Below are positions 28,801 to 38,613 of a stretch of 64,000 nt of DNA, piece after piece. Location: contig JAUMZQ010000001.1 in the NCBI GenBank assembly GCA_030528055.1, forward strand, positions 202,391 through 266,390. The letters run 5' to 3'. Origin of the DNA: Streptococcus sp. (GTDB taxonomy: Bacteria > Bacillota > Bacilli > Lactobacillales > Streptococcaceae). Made by a program: the position numbers and the translations under genes. Numbering within the stretch: position 1 is the first letter of the stretch; the number at the start of each line of letters is the position of its first letter. The notes under the pieces were generated by a model. The model saw only the letters and a list, made by a program, of their open reading frames with translations, was not told where the DNA came from and did not search any database.

Positions 28801-31307
28801 CTACGGTCTACTATCGAGATAATAAAGGCATTCGAGTCGGAACCAAGACGGAAGAAATCAGTTACTATGTCGATGAAGAGGGCAACTTCAAAGCATGGGA
28901 CACCAAACATTCTCAAAAGCAGATTGATCGCTTTAATGCCTTAGAAGTGACTGATAACACTGCTCTAGATGTCTATGTGACCGATGATACAGCCAAACGT
29001 GGTCAGTTTAAGGGTTATTATAAAAAGACAGTTTTCTATGAAGCTCCTTTGTCTGATAAAGAAGTGGCACGAATCAAAGGAATGGTCGATATTCGCAATG
29101 CTTACCAAGAGGTCATTGCCATTCAACGCCATTATGACTACGATAAGGGGACCTTTAACCATTTGTTAGGCAAACTCAATCGTACCTATGATAGCTTTGT
29201 CAAACGCTATGGGTATTTGAATAGTGCTGTGAACCGCAATCTTTTTGATAGTGATGATAAGTATTCGCTTCTTGCTAGTTTGGAAGATGAAAGTCTGGAT
29301 CCAAGTGGAAAGTCTGTTATCTATACTAAATCCCTTGCCTTTGAGAAGGCTCTAGTGCGTCCTGAAAAAGAGGTTAAAAAGGTGCATACTGCCCTTGATG
29401 CCTTAAATTCGAGCTTGGCTGACGGACGAGGTGTTGATTTCGCTTATATGATGTCTATCTATCAGGTTGAATCGCAGATGACCTTGATTGAGGAGTTAGG
29501 TGACCTCATTATGCCTGATCCTGAGAAGTATTTGAATGGAGAATTGACCTATGTTTCTCGCCAAGACTTTCTGTCAGGGGATGTCGTTAGCAAGTTAGAA
29601 GTGGTAGATCTATTCGTCAAACAAGACAATCAGGACTTTAACTGGCCGCATTATGCAGGACTTCTAGAAACAGTCAAACCAGAACGCATTACTTTAGCAG
29701 ACATTGATTATCGAATCGATTCACGCTGGATTCCTTTGTCTATTTACGGAAAATTTGCCCAAGAAACCTTTATGGGGAAAGCCTATGAACTGTCAGACCA
29801 AGAAGTAGCGACAGTCCTAGAAGTCAGTCCCATTGACGGGGTTATCACTTACCAATCTAAGTTTGCCTACACCTATTCCAACGCAACGGATAGGAGTTTA
29901 GGTGTCCCTGCTTCACGCTATGATAGTGGTCGAAAAATCTTTGAAAATCTCCTGAATTCCAATCAACCAACCATCACAAAACAAGTTGTCGAAGGGGATA
30001 AGAAAAAGAATGTGACAGATGTGGAGAAAACAACGGTCCTACGTGCCAAGGAAACACACCTACAAGAACTCTTTCAAGGTTTTGTAGCAAAGTATCCAGA
30101 AGTCCAACAAATGATTGAAGACACCTATAATAGGCTCTACAATCGTACAGTATCAAAGTCCTATGATGGTAGTCATTTAACCATTGATGGACTTGCCCAG
30201 AATATCTCGTTACGTCCTCACCAAAAGAATGCCATTCAACGAATTGTCGAGGAAAAACGTGCTCTACTAGCCCACGAGGTAGGGTCTGGAAAAACTTTGA
30301 CCATGCTTGGAGCTGGTTTCAAGTTGAAAGAATTAGGGATGGTGCATAAACCTCTCTATGTGGTTCCTTCTAGTTTGACTGCTCAGTTTGGTCAAGAAAT
30401 CATGAAATTTTTCCCAACCAAGAAAGTCTATGTGACCACTAAGAAAGACTTTGCCAAAGCCAAACGTAAGCAGTTTGTGTCTCGGATTATTACAGGGGAC
30501 TATGATGCCATTGTCATTGGGGATTCACAATTTGAGAAGATACCGATGAGTCGTGAAAAACAGGTCGCCTATATCAATGACAAACTCGAGCAACTCAGAG
30601 AAATCAAGCTAGGAAGTGACAGTGATTATACGGTGAAAGAAGCGGAGCGTTCGATTAAGGGATTGGAGAACCAGTTGGAAGAACTCCAAAAACTGGAACG
30701 AGATACCTTTATTGAATTTGAAAACCTTGGCATTGATTTTCTCTTTGTGGATGAGGCTCATCACTTCAAGAATATCCGTCCAATCACTGGACTTGGGAAT
30801 GTAGCTGGAATCACCAATACCACTTCAAAAAAGAACGTAGATATGGAGATGAAGGTGAGACAGGTTCAGGCAGAGCATGGAGATAGAAATGTCGTTTTTG
30901 CGACAGGAACACCAGTTTCTAACTCTATAAGTGAACTTTTCACCATGATGAATTACATTCAACCCGATGTCTTGGAACGATACCAGGTATCAAATTTTGA
31001 TTCGTGGGTTGGGGCTTTTGGGAATATCGAAAACTCTATGGAACTAGCCCCGACAGGTGATAAGTACCAACCTAAGAAACGGTTCAAGAAATTTGTCAAC
31101 CTGCCTGAACTCATGCGAATCTACAAGGAAACTGCCGATATTCAGACCTCAGACATGCTTGATTTACCAGTACCAGAAGCTAAGATTATTGCGGTGGAAA
31201 GTGAGTTAACGCAAGCTCAGAAATACTATTTGGAAGAGCTGGTAAAGCGTTCAGACGCTATCAAGTCAGGTAGTGTTGATCCAAGTAGAGATAATATGCT
31301 TAAAATC
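25857..31307 (+). CDS. DNA methylase/SNF2 helicase giant protein, exon 1
   Basis: First 1817 codons of a giant ICE protein. Order: a helical N-terminal region (1-570), an adenine-type methyltransferase domain with DPSMGTGNFFAAMP (about 707) and the NPPY-like NVPF (about 773), then an SNF2 helicase domain with HEVGSGKT (about 1476) and DEAHHFKN (about 1631). ATG 25857 follows GGAGGG. The gene is cut after codon ATC (31307) by a group II intron; joining to 33703 restores MLKI-TGEARKLAIDMRLIDP, giving 2274 residues. Such proteins are common in Tn916/ICESa2603-like elements and probably protect transferred DNA. Confidence 0.9.
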
Positions 31308-31312
31308 GTGCG

Positions 31313-31807
31313 CTGTTAAGCGTAAAAATGTATCTCCCTCACAGAGAGATATTATTGAAAGTAAATAATAGGAACAACTAACTAACCTAGCGGGGAAACC
31401 CAAAGGGGACAATAGCATGTTAGTAAAGCGGATAAGGAGCGAGTTACAACGCTTTGATGTGCCGCAAGTTCCGTAACCTATGGTTAAGGCTAAACTGCTT
31501 GAACCTCAATTCTGACTAGGTGCAAAGCATCGCCCATCGGAAAGTAACTGAGACCGATGTTACTGTATATTCGTTGTTGTGATTTTGGACGAATAACTTT
31601 CTACAGTAAAAGAGCATACGATAAGTATGAATAAAGGAATGAGTGAGGAACCTAAGGGTTACTAGAACGTACATTTTTAACGAATAGCAGGATTGCCTAA
31701 GAGGGGAGACCCTTATGGTAACGGAGTCACCGTAGTAGTTTGAGCAAGGGAAAACCTTGTACATAGCGAAGGGTGACAGGTAATTTCGATTAGTTAGAAA
31801 GGATTAG
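31313..31807 (+). ncRNA. 5' ribozyme part of the group II intron (domains I-IV start)
   Basis: About 500 nt without a real gene. It holds the structured RNA domains upstream of the maturase, with conserved-looking pieces such as AACCTAGCGGGGAAACCCAAAG (given in part) and GGTTAAGGCTAAACTG. Open frames on either strand here are shadows of RNA structure. Confidence 0.75.
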
Positions 31808-33595
31808 GTGCGTGAGATGCGTACAGCCAAAACTATTTTAACGGTCATTCATGAACGTGGAAAACAAGATAAACCACTTGAAAGGGTTTATAAATTACTA
31901 TTTAATCGAGAATTGTATCTAATAGCCTATGCAAAGTTATACCCGAATAATGGAGCGATGACAAAGGGTGTTACAGAGGAAACGATTGATGGTATGTCTA
32001 TTCAAAAAATAGATAGGATTATTGAACAATTAAGACGAGAAACCTATTACTGGAGACCAGCTAGGAGAGAGTACATTCCTAAAAAGAATGGAAAACACCG
32101 TCCCTTGGGAATACCAGTATGGAGTGATAAACTTCTTCAGGAAGTGATTCGCATGATATTAGAAGCCTATTATGAGCCACAATTTAGTGAACATTCTCAT
32201 GGTTTTAGACCAAAAAGAGGGTGTCATACAGCTTTACAAGAAATTCAGACTTGGAAAGGGACACGTTGGTTCATAGAAGGAGATATCTCTAGTTATTTTG
32301 ACACGATTGACCACGATGTATTAATCACTATGATGTCTAGACAAATTCAGGATGGTCGGTTTATTAGGCTTATCAAAAATATGCTTGAGGCAGGATATCT
32401 TGATGATTGGAAGTTTCACAAGACTATTAGTGGAACACCGCAAGGTGGAGTTATTAGTCCTTTATTAGCTAATATCTATTTACATCAATTTGATAAGTGG
32501 GTCGGTGAAGAGCTGATACCTCAATATACAAGAGGTAAAAAGCAGAAAGCAAATTCAGCCTATAATCGTTTGAGTAGAAGAATTAAATGCTATCAGGATA
32601 AAGGAGATTATAAAAAAGCTCATCAGTTAATTGTTGAGAGAAGAAATCTCCCTTCAGTTGATACTTATGATACCAGCTATAGGAGATTAAGATATGTTCG
32701 GTATGCGGATGACTTTATTCTAGGCTTTACAGGTTCAAAAGCTGAGGCAAAGGCTATAAAGAAGCAAATTGGAGACTTTTTAAATACTAAGTTATCTTTG
32801 GAACTTTCTCAAGAAAAGACTTTGATTACCCATGCGACTAAAGAATCAGCGAAATTTCTGGGATATGAGATAAAAGCACAACGTGTCAATGATTATATTG
32901 ATAACAAAGGGAGACGGAGTGCCAATGGTGTTATCGCATTATTTGTACCTGCATCAGTTATTGAAAGCAAATGCCGCCAATACATGAAAAATGGTAAAGC
33001 TATTCATCGTAATAACTTATTGCATGATGACGACTTTAGTATCGTTCAAACTTACCAACAAGAATATAGAGGGCTGGTTCAATATTATATATTGGCACAA
33101 AATTTGTCATGGTTCTCAAAAGTCTATTGGTATATGGAAACATCACTCCTTAAAACATTAGCATTTAAACATAAGTCATCCATTAATAAAATATTAGCTA
33201 AATATAAGACTACCACAACTAGCACGAATGGCCGAACTGTGCCGTGTTTACAGGTAGTTGTGCCTCGAGAAGATAAACCTCCTCTAGTTGCAACGTGGGG
33301 TGGCATTTCACTTTCTTATAAAAAGAAAGCTGTAATAGAAGATGCACCGTATCAAGTTTATGGTGGTCGAACAGAGCTTATCAAGCGATTACTCGCAAAT
33401 AAGTGTGAGCTATGTGGAAGTGAGGAGAACATAGAGGTACATCATATCAGAAAATTAGCAGACTTGAACAAACACAATGGGAAATTAGTTCCAAAGTGGA
33501 AAGAAATCATGTCAGCAAGATGTCGAAAAACGCTAGTGACTTGTCGGGATTGTCACCATGCAATACATAATGGTTCAATAAATACACGTTTATGA
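31808..33595 (+). CDS. ltrA: group II intron reverse transcriptase/maturase with HNH endonuclease
   Basis: A 595-residue intron-encoded protein. Reverse transcriptase motifs include HRPLGIP, EGDISSYFDTIDH, GTPQGGVISPLLANIYL and the catalytic YADD (299-302). A maturase (X) domain follows (about 370-480), and the C-terminus has an HNH endonuclease: CELCGS, VHHIRKL and CRDCHHAIHNG. It should help splicing and retrohoming. GTG 31808 sits 5 bases after AAAGGA; ATG 31817 is the alternative. It appears intact, so the intron may still be mobile. Confidence 0.95.
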   Translation: MREMRTAKTILTVIHERGKQDKPLERVYKLLFNRELYLIAYAKLYPNNGAMTKGVTEETIDGMSIQKIDRIIEQLRRETYYWRPARREYIPKKNGKHRPLGIPVWSDKLLQEVIRMILEAYYEPQFSEHSHGFRPKRGCHTALQEIQTWKGTRWFIEGDISSYFDTIDHDVLITMMSRQIQDGRFIRLIKNMLEAGYLDDWKFHKTISGTPQGGVISPLLANIYLHQFDKWVGEELIPQYTRGKKQKANSAYNRLSRRIKCYQDKGDYKKAHQLIVERRNLPSVDTYDTSYRRLRYVRYADDFILGFTGSKAEAKAIKKQIGDFLNTKLSLELSQEKTLITHATKESAKFLGYEIKAQRVNDYIDNKGRRSANGVIALFVPASVIESKCRQYMKNGKAIHRNNLLHDDDFSIVQTYQQEYRGLVQYYILAQNLSWFSKVYWYMETSLLKTLAFKHKSSINKILAKYKTTTTSTNGRTVPCLQVVVPREDKPPLVATWGGISLSYKKKAVIEDAPYQVYGGRTELIKRLLANKCELCGSEENIEVHHIRKLADLNKHNGKLVPKWKEIMSARCRKTLVTCRDCHHAIHNGSINTRL

Positions 33596-33610
33596 AATGA
33601 AATTACTGGA

Positions 33611-33644
33611 GAGCCGGATGATGCGAAAGTATCATGTCCGGTTC
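33611..33644 (+). ncRNA. group II intron domain V
   Basis: A 34-nt hairpin with AGC, two stems of matching pairs (GAGCCGGA with TCCGGTTC) and a GCGAAAGT cap, the active-site domain of the ribozyme. Confidence 0.9.
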
Positions 33645-33702
33645 GGTGGGGGGATAATGGAAAAGGGGTCGCAATGACTACCTCGCTAGTATCCTACCCT
33701 AC

Positions 33703-35076
33703 ACAGGAGAAGCCAGAAAACTAGCTATTGATATGCGGTTGATTGACCCTACTTACTCCTTATCGGATAATCAGAAAATCCTTCAAGTAGTCGATAATGT
33801 CGAGCGGATTTACCGTGATGGAGCTGGAGACAAAGCCACTCAGATGATTTTCTCAGATATTGGAACCCCTAAAAGTAAGGAAGAAGGGTTTGATGTCTAC
33901 AATGAACTTAAGGACTTACTAGTTGATCGAGGGATTCCAAAAGAAGAAATTGCCTTTGTCCATGATGCCAATACTGATGAGAAGAAAAACTCTCTGTCAC
34001 GCAAGGTCAATAGTGGAGAAGTACGGATTCTCATGGCTTCTACGGAAAAAGGGGGAACAGGATTAAACGTCCAATCTCGCATGAAAGCTGTCCACCATTT
34101 AGACGTTCCCTGGAGGCCCTCAGACATTGTCCAGCGAAATGGACGACTAATTCGACAAGGAAACATGCACCAGGAGGTAGGTATTTATCACTATATTACT
34201 AAAGGGAGCTTTGACAATTACCTCTGGCAGACGCAGGAGAATAAGCTAAAGTATATCACCCAGATAATGACCTCAAAAGATCCTGTGAGATCAGCTGAAG
34301 ACATTGATGAACAAACCATGACCGCCTCAGACTTTAAGGCATTGGCAACTGGGAACCCTTATCTCAAACTCAAAATGGAGTTGGAAAATGAACTGACAGT
34401 TTTAGAGAATCAAAAACGAGCCTTTAATCGCTCCAAAGACGAGTATCGCCATACCATTTCCTATAGCGAGAAGCACCTCCCTATTATGGAAAAACGGTTG
34501 AGTCAATATGATAAAGATATTGCCCAATCTTTGGCAACCAAGTCGCAAGATTTTGTCATGCGATTTGACAATCAAGCAATGGATAATCGTGCTGAAGCTG
34601 GGGACTATCTGCGAAAACTCATTACCTATAACCGCTCAGAGACCAAGGAAGTCAGGACACTTGCCAGCTTTAGAGGATTTGATTTAAAAATGACTACACG
34701 AGGTGCTAGTGAGCCCTTACCAGAAACCATTTCTTTAATGATTGTAGGTGATAACCAGTATACTGTCGCCCTTGATTTGAAATCAGACGTGGGAACCATT
34801 CAACGGATTAGTAATGCCATTGACCATATTATAGATGACCAAGAAAAGACGCAAGAGCTGGTAAAGGATTTAAAAGATAAGCTACGAGTAGCCAAAGTAG
34901 AAGTTGATAAAGTCTTTCCAAAGGAAGAGGACTATCAGCTTGTAAAGGCTAAGTATGATGTTTTAGCTCCCTTGGTTGAAAAAGAAGCAGAGATTGAAGA
35001 GATAGATGCAGCTTTGGCCAAGTTTAGTGAAGATACAACACCCCAAAAGAAGCAACAAATAGCACTCGAGATATAA
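33703..35076 (+). CDS. DNA methylase/SNF2 helicase giant protein, exon 2
   Basis: The last 457 codons of the giant protein, in frame after splicing. They contain the second helicase lobe: VDNVERIYRDG, then RILMASTEKGGTGLNVQSR and the SNF2 motif VI region DIVQRNGRLIRQGN, followed by a helical C-terminal part. The ATG at 33733 is internal and has no ribosome site, so this segment is not a separate gene. The stop at 35074-35076 is 9 bases before a probable promoter. Confidence 0.9.
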   Translation, partial: TGEARKLAIDMRLIDPTYSLSDNQKILQVVDNVERIYRDGAGDKATQMIFSDIGTPKSKEEGFDVYNELKDLLVDRGIPKEEIAFVHDANTDEKKNSLSRKVNSGEVRILMASTEKGGTGLNVQSRMKAVHHLDVPWRPSDIVQRNGRLIRQGNMHQEVGIYHYITKGSFDNYLWQTQENKLKYITQIMTSKDPVRSAEDIDEQTMTASDFKALATGNPYLKLKMELENELTVLENQKRAFNRSKDEYRHTISYSEKHLPIMEKRLSQYDKDIAQSLATKSQDFVMRFDNQAMDNRAEAGDYLRKLITYNRSETKEVRTLASFRGFDLKMTTRGASEPLPETISLMIVGDNQYTVALDLKSDVGTIQRISNAIDHIIDDQEKTQELVKDLKDKLRVAKVEVDKVFPKEEDYQLVKAKYDVLAPLVEKEAEIEEIDAALAKFSEDTTPQKKQQIALEI

Positions 35077-35085
35077 GAAAAAAGG

Positions 35086-35114
35086 CTGACAAATAATTTT
35101 GAACGCGGTAAAAT
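35086..35114 (+). promoter_or_regulatory. promoter of the 35147-35750 genes
   Basis: CTGACA at 35086-35091, a 17-bp spacer and TAAAAT at 35109-35114, about 32 bp before the next ATG. Confidence 0.55.
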
Positions 35115-35146
35115 GAAGTCAAGAAATCACAAAAGGAGAATAGATC

Positions 35147-35446
35147 ATGACCCAAACACTAGAAGAAATGCGTTATAAACTTGAAGAATGGTTGGCACAA
35201 GGCTATACAAGTCCAGAAGATAGGGCAAACTACCAAACTTTAAAGGAACAGTATGAAGATGAGACCTTTGATTACAGTTTTTCAAAGCGTGAAATTACTG
35301 GACAGCTGGAACTCATCATCAAAAGTCGTGAGAATGATTTTTCAAACTTAGATGAGGTGACGAAGACGGAATACCTTGACTTGGTTACCCAACTTGATGA
35401 ACTTGACCAGGAACAAGCCAACTATTATCGTAAGCAATTAGCCTAG
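35147..35446 (+). CDS. small conserved ICE protein (DUF5965-like position)
   Basis: A 99-residue charged helical protein (MTQTLEEMRYKLEEWLAQGYTS..). AAAGGAG sets the start. It always tends to follow the helicase gene in ICESa2603-like elements; the DUF5965 label is from memory of that position and is tentative. No catalytic motif is visible. The next gene starts 13 bp downstream. Confidence 0.6.
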   Translation: MTQTLEEMRYKLEEWLAQGYTSPEDRANYQTLKEQYEDETFDYSFSKREITGQLELIIKSRENDFSNLDEVTKTEYLDLVTQLDELDQEQANYYRKQLA

Positions 35447-35459
35447 AAAGAGGTGTAAG

Positions 35460-35750
35460 ATGTTGGAGCAAATTCTACAAAGTCTTTTGATTTTCGCAGC
35501 AATAGGACTGATGTTGTTTGTCCTTTATCGGATTGTGAAAGTTTCAGGTGCTTTGTTTCTTATCGGACTCATCAGTGGATTAGTCTTTATTGAAATCTAT
35601 GGAATTTACCTCTTCTTTACTGAGAGATACCTCTATTCAGAAGATTTAGCAACTAATGGAGTTTGGAGTTTTACAGGATTTTTTATTGCTTTGAATCTAT
35701 TTCTTGTTTTTAGCATTATTATGAAGTGGTGGAGAAATAGAATAGTTTAA
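35460..35750 (+). CDS. small membrane protein
   Basis: A 96-residue protein with three hydrophobic segments (about residues 5-22, 26-50 and 68-88) and a basic C-terminus (KWWRNRIV). AAAGAGGTG precedes the ATG. It is in an operon with the preceding gene and ends at a terminator. Function unknown; a role in the transfer apparatus is possible from position only. Confidence 0.6.
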   Translation: MLEQILQSLLIFAAIGLMLFVLYRIVKVSGALFLIGLISGLVFIEIYGIYLFFTERYLYSEDLATNGVWSFTGFFIALNLFLVFSIIMKWWRNRIV

Positions 35751-35756
35751 CACGGA

Positions 35757-35781
35757 GGATTACCAATGGGTAGTCCTTTTT
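35757..35781 (+). terminator. terminator after small membrane protein gene
   Basis: GGATTACC at 35757-35764 pairs with GGTAGTCC at 35769-35776 (one G-U pair), followed by TTTTTCTT. Confidence 0.65.
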
Positions 35782-35845
35782 CTTGTGATAAAATCTCCAA
35801 GCTAATCTTGATATGATGAAGCTATCACTAATAGAGGAGTAAGCC

Positions 35846-36457
35846 ATGTTAAATAAAGTGAAAGCTCGATTTCTGATTGGAGTAGGAGGTTTAATCGCAG
35901 TCAGTTTTATGGTCATGATTGGCTACACGATTGGCTCACAAACCATTTCAAAGCAAACAGAGAACCAAATACGAGCAGAAGCCAATAAACTTGTGTCAAA
36001 GAAAAAGCAGGAGGAAAGAGCGACAGTCCTATCAGATGAGCTTGTCAATGAATTTCTCACTCAATATTTCACCAAGGTCCAGCTGGGTGAAAATAACGCT
36101 CGTATCAAACCCTACATGACGGACTCGGCATTTTCAGAAGAGGAAGCAAATCAGAATAAAGCGATCAATCAAGTTTATAAAGACTATATGCTTGACTACC
36201 GATTTGAATCAGCCAGTATCTATGTCAATACAGAAAGCCATGTTGCACTTGCGGAAGTTTCCTATCAAGTAACTTATGTTTCTGATTTGAGTGAGCAACA
36301 ACAGCGAACAACTCAGACAGAAACCAAGACAGTTATGTTATCCTACTCCAAAGTTTCCGACAAGCTTCTAGTTAATCAGTTGACCATTTGGAATGGGAAA
36401 CTGGAGGACATGAAAGAAGCAACAGATGGAGCCAATTCCAGCATACCAACGATCTAA
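35846..36457 (+). CDS. membrane-anchored extracytoplasmic protein, VirB8/TcpC-like candidate
   Basis: A 203-residue protein: short basic N-terminus, one membrane helix (about 9-30), a charged helix, then an extracytoplasmic domain of about 140 residues with strands typical of an NTF2-like fold (VALAEVSYQVTYVS, TVMLSYSKVSDKLLVNQLTIW). VirB8 and TcpC have this plan, and the element has no other VirB8 candidate, so I propose that role; it is inference from layout. GAGGAG precedes the ATG. Confidence 0.5.
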   Translation: MLNKVKARFLIGVGGLIAVSFMVMIGYTIGSQTISKQTENQIRAEANKLVSKKKQEERATVLSDELVNEFLTQYFTKVQLGENNARIKPYMTDSAFSEEEANQNKAINQVYKDYMLDYRFESASIYVNTESHVALAEVSYQVTYVSDLSEQQQRTTQTETKTVMLSYSKVSDKLLVNQLTIWNGKLEDMKEATDGANSSIPTI

Positions 36458-36483
36458 GGAACAACGACTAGCGAGAACAACTA

Positions 36484-36509
36484 GCAGGAGACAGTCTTCT
36501 GCTTTTTTT
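36484..36509 (+). terminator. terminator before primase gene
   Basis: GCAGGAGA at 36484-36491 pairs with TCTTCTGC at 36495-36502 (one G-U pair), followed by seven T. Confidence 0.75.
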
Positions 36510-36523
36510 GATAGGGAGACAAG

Positions 36524-37600
36524 ATGACACGAATTAAAGCAGTAAAACAAAAGGCCATTTTAGATGTGGCTGAGAGTCTGGGTTATTCCTTCAGACGTTT
36601 ATCAGGACAAATTTATGAACACCCAGACCATGATTCCTTTCGGATTTTTGCGGATACCAATACTTTCAAATGGTTTTCAAGAGATATACAAGGGGATGTG
36701 ATAGACTTTGTACAGTTAGTGGCAGGAGTGTCTTTCAAAAAAGCCTTGTCTTACCTTGAAACTGGAGGCTTTGAAGAAGCTAAGGTGATTGAAGAAACTT
36801 ATCAACCCTTCCAATATTATTTGCGTGAAGAACCCTTTCAGCAAGCACGTACTTACTTGAAAGACATCCGTGGACTAAGTAATCAGACTATTAATTCCTT
36901 TGGCAGACAAGGATTGCTTGCTCAAGCTACTTATCAAGCGGAGTCAGTTTTAGTGTTTAAAAGCTTTGACCATAATGGGACCTTACAGGCCGCAAGCCTT
37001 CAAGGTCTCGTCAAAAATGAAGAAAAATACGATCGAGGTTATCTCAAAAAAATCATGAAAGGATCTCATGGCCATGTCGGTATTAGTTTCGATATTGGGA
37101 ATCCTAAGCGACTCATTTTTTGTGAATCAGTTATCGATATGATGAGTTATTATCAACTTCACCAAAAGCAGCTATCAGATGTTCGCCTGATTTCAATGGA
37201 AGGCCTAAAACTTTCAGTGATTGCTTATCAGACTTTGCGTCTAGCAGCAGAGGAACAGGGGAAATTGGCATTTCTAGATACAGTAAAACCAATTAGACTT
37301 AGCCATTATCTTCAGGCAATACAAGAGACGACAACCTTTTTTCAAACTCATTCAAACGTCATAACTATGGCTGTTGATAACGATGAAGCAGGAAGAGAAT
37401 TTTATCAGAAACTGTCAGATAAAGGATTTCCGATTTTTCAAGATTTACCACCATTGCAAAGACTTGAAACAAAGTCAGATTGGAATGATATTGTGAAACG
37501 ACAAAAGGAATTATCTTTAAGAGATCTTATCCAGTCAGCCCAAGCACAAGTCAATAAGAATCATCCTCCACCTAAACGAGAGCACGCTTTGGAATTGTGA
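36524..37600 (+). CDS. TOPRIM/DUF3991 primase-like protein
   Basis: A 358-residue protein with an N-terminal zinc-free primase-like domain (DHDSFRIFADTNTFKWFSRDIQGDVIDFVQLV; DUF3991) and a C-terminal TOPRIM domain: RLIFCESVIDMMSYYQL supplies the acidic Glu and VITMAVDNDEAGREFYQKL supplies DxD-like residues. Such primases prime second-strand synthesis of the transferred single strand or ICE replication. GGGAGAC lies before the ATG. The stop TGA is inside the third copy of a 19-bp repeat. Confidence 0.85.
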   Translation: MTRIKAVKQKAILDVAESLGYSFRRLSGQIYEHPDHDSFRIFADTNTFKWFSRDIQGDVIDFVQLVAGVSFKKALSYLETGGFEEAKVIEETYQPFQYYLREEPFQQARTYLKDIRGLSNQTINSFGRQGLLAQATYQAESVLVFKSFDHNGTLQAASLQGLVKNEEKYDRGYLKKIMKGSHGHVGISFDIGNPKRLIFCESVIDMMSYYQLHQKQLSDVRLISMEGLKLSVIAYQTLRLAAEEQGKLAFLDTVKPIRLSHYLQAIQETTTFFQTHSNVITMAVDNDEAGREFYQKLSDKGFPIFQDLPPLQRLETKSDWNDIVKRQKELSLRDLIQSAQAQVNKNHPPPKREHALEL

Positions 37601-37613
37601 TAACAAAATCAAG
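37595..37613 (+). repeat. 19-bp repeated motif, copy 3
   Basis: Reads TTGTGATAACAAAATCAAG, identical to the copy at 19990. Its TTGTGA contains the last codon and stop of the primase gene, as copy 1 does for the CPBP gene. Confidence 0.75.
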
Positions 37614-37653
37614 TCCACTATCATAATCTAGAAAGTGACAAGGAGGACACCCT

Positions 37654-37881
37654 ATGAGTGTGATTGAACGTCTGGCTGAAAAAGTAGCTAGGCAAGAAGA
37701 AAAGGTCTCACGTGAGACTGAGAAATTGGAACACTATCGAGACCAACTACAAACTGCAATGTATAGCACCTTTATCAAACGACAACAATCAAGTCAGTTG
37801 TCATTTCATGAAGCACTAGAGCAAGCCTTTGGTAAAGAAACCACACTACACCCAAATTACAGAAATGAGGATACAGAATGA
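37654..37881 (+). CDS. small coiled-coil ICE protein
   Basis: A 75-residue protein whose first half is a charged heptad-like helix (RLAEKVARQEEKVSRETEKLEHYRDQL given in part). AAGGAGG precedes the ATG. Its stop overlaps the next ATG (ATGA), so they are coupled. No family recognised. Confidence 0.6.
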   Translation: MSVIERLAEKVARQEEKVSRETEKLEHYRDQLQTAMYSTFIKRQQSSQLSFHEALEQAFGKETTLHPNYRNEDTE

Positions 37882-38267
37882 GTAAAACATGGAATTTTGA
37901 TCAGCCACTAGACGATGTGAAACCAACATCGTCCCATGAAGAACGAGCTAAAATCGCAGCACTTTTTCATAAACAGGATGAAAAACCAATTGAAGAAGTA
38001 GATTATGTGGCTGCTTTTGAACAGCAACAAAAGGAGTCAGAATCAAAAGATGTACAAACGCTCGCATCAACCGTTAAACAAAATCAGCCGAAGAAGGTAA
38101 ATATCACAAGTGACTATAAACAACACTTGGCTGATACCATTGCACAAAACAACAAGGATATTTCCGCCTGTCAGAAGCAAATTGAAGAACTTCATCAATT
38201 GATTGATGAAAAGAAAATCCAAAATAAAAAGTTACAGGCTATTTCAGTAGCCATTGATGATTTATAA
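37878..38267 (+). CDS. coiled-coil ICE protein (DUF5945-like)
   Basis: A 129-residue protein starting at ATG 37878, overlapping the upstream gene by 4 bases. The N-terminus is disordered and charged, the C-terminus (IAQNNKDISACQKQIEELHQLI) a coiled coil. I suspect the DUF5945 group found in these elements but cannot confirm it. A terminator hairpin follows within 4 bp. Confidence 0.55.
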   Translation: MSKTWNFDQPLDDVKPTSSHEERAKIAALFHKQDEKPIEEVDYVAAFEQQQKESESKDVQTLASTVKQNQPKKVNITSDYKQHLADTIAQNNKDISACQKQIEELHQLIDEKKIQNKKLQAISVAIDDL

Positions 38268-38270
38268 GTC

Positions 38271-38297
38271 AGGTAGTCCTATGCGGGCTACCTTTTT
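38271..38297 (+). terminator. terminator after the coiled-coil genes
   Basis: AGGTAGTCC at 38271-38279 pairs with GGGCTACCT at 38285-38293 (one G-U pair), then T-run. Confidence 0.7.
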
Positions 38298-38316
38298 ACA
38301 ATTGAAGGAGAATATA

Positions 38317-38613
38317 ATGAAATTTTTTCAAAAGAAAAAACAAAACCAGGATCAATTCAAACGACTGATTCATCGACTATCAGAGATGTCAGATAGTGAA
38401 CTAACCAAAGTAGAACAACTCCTAGATGTGGTTTTTGATACAAATTTTAAGCCTGATACGAGCGTTGAATTATCTCAAAGCGATATAACTGACGAGGATC
38501 AAAGTCTTGATAGGTCAATCCAGGAAGCGAAAAATAAACTTCACACGGAACAATTGGAAAAAAACATTGAGAGGTTTAGACAAGGTAGGCGAGAGAGCAA
38601 TAATAACAAATAA
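38317..38613 (+). CDS. small charged ICE protein
   Basis: A 98-residue protein, basic at both ends and acidic in the middle. ATG 38317 is set by GAAGGAG; an upstream in-frame start at 38254 would read through the terminator hairpin and is rejected. No domain recognised. Its stop is directly in front of a convergent terminator shared with the SOS cassette. Confidence 0.6.
   Translation: MKFFQKKKQNQDQFKRLIHRLSEMSDSELTKVEQLLDVVFDTNFKPDTSVELSQSDITDEDQSLDRSIQEAKNKLHTEQLEKNIERFRQGRRESNNNK

Larger units (their letters stand above)
31308..33702 (+). mobile_element. group II intron inserted in the helicase gene
   Basis: The 2395-bp intron begins with GTGCG (31308-31312) and ends ..CCTAC (33702). A textbook domain V lies at 33611-33644, with the GAGC start of the catalytic triad, a GAAA tetraloop and a paired ..CCGGTTC end; a domain VI-like hairpin follows. 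It carries its own reverse transcriptase gene. The exon frame is exactly restored when 31307 is joined to 33703, so the host protein should be made if the intron splices. Confidence 0.93.

Noticed and set aside
33733-35076. A separate helicase gene starting at 33733
   Set aside because: It has no ribosome site and is in frame with exon 1 after removal of the group II intron.
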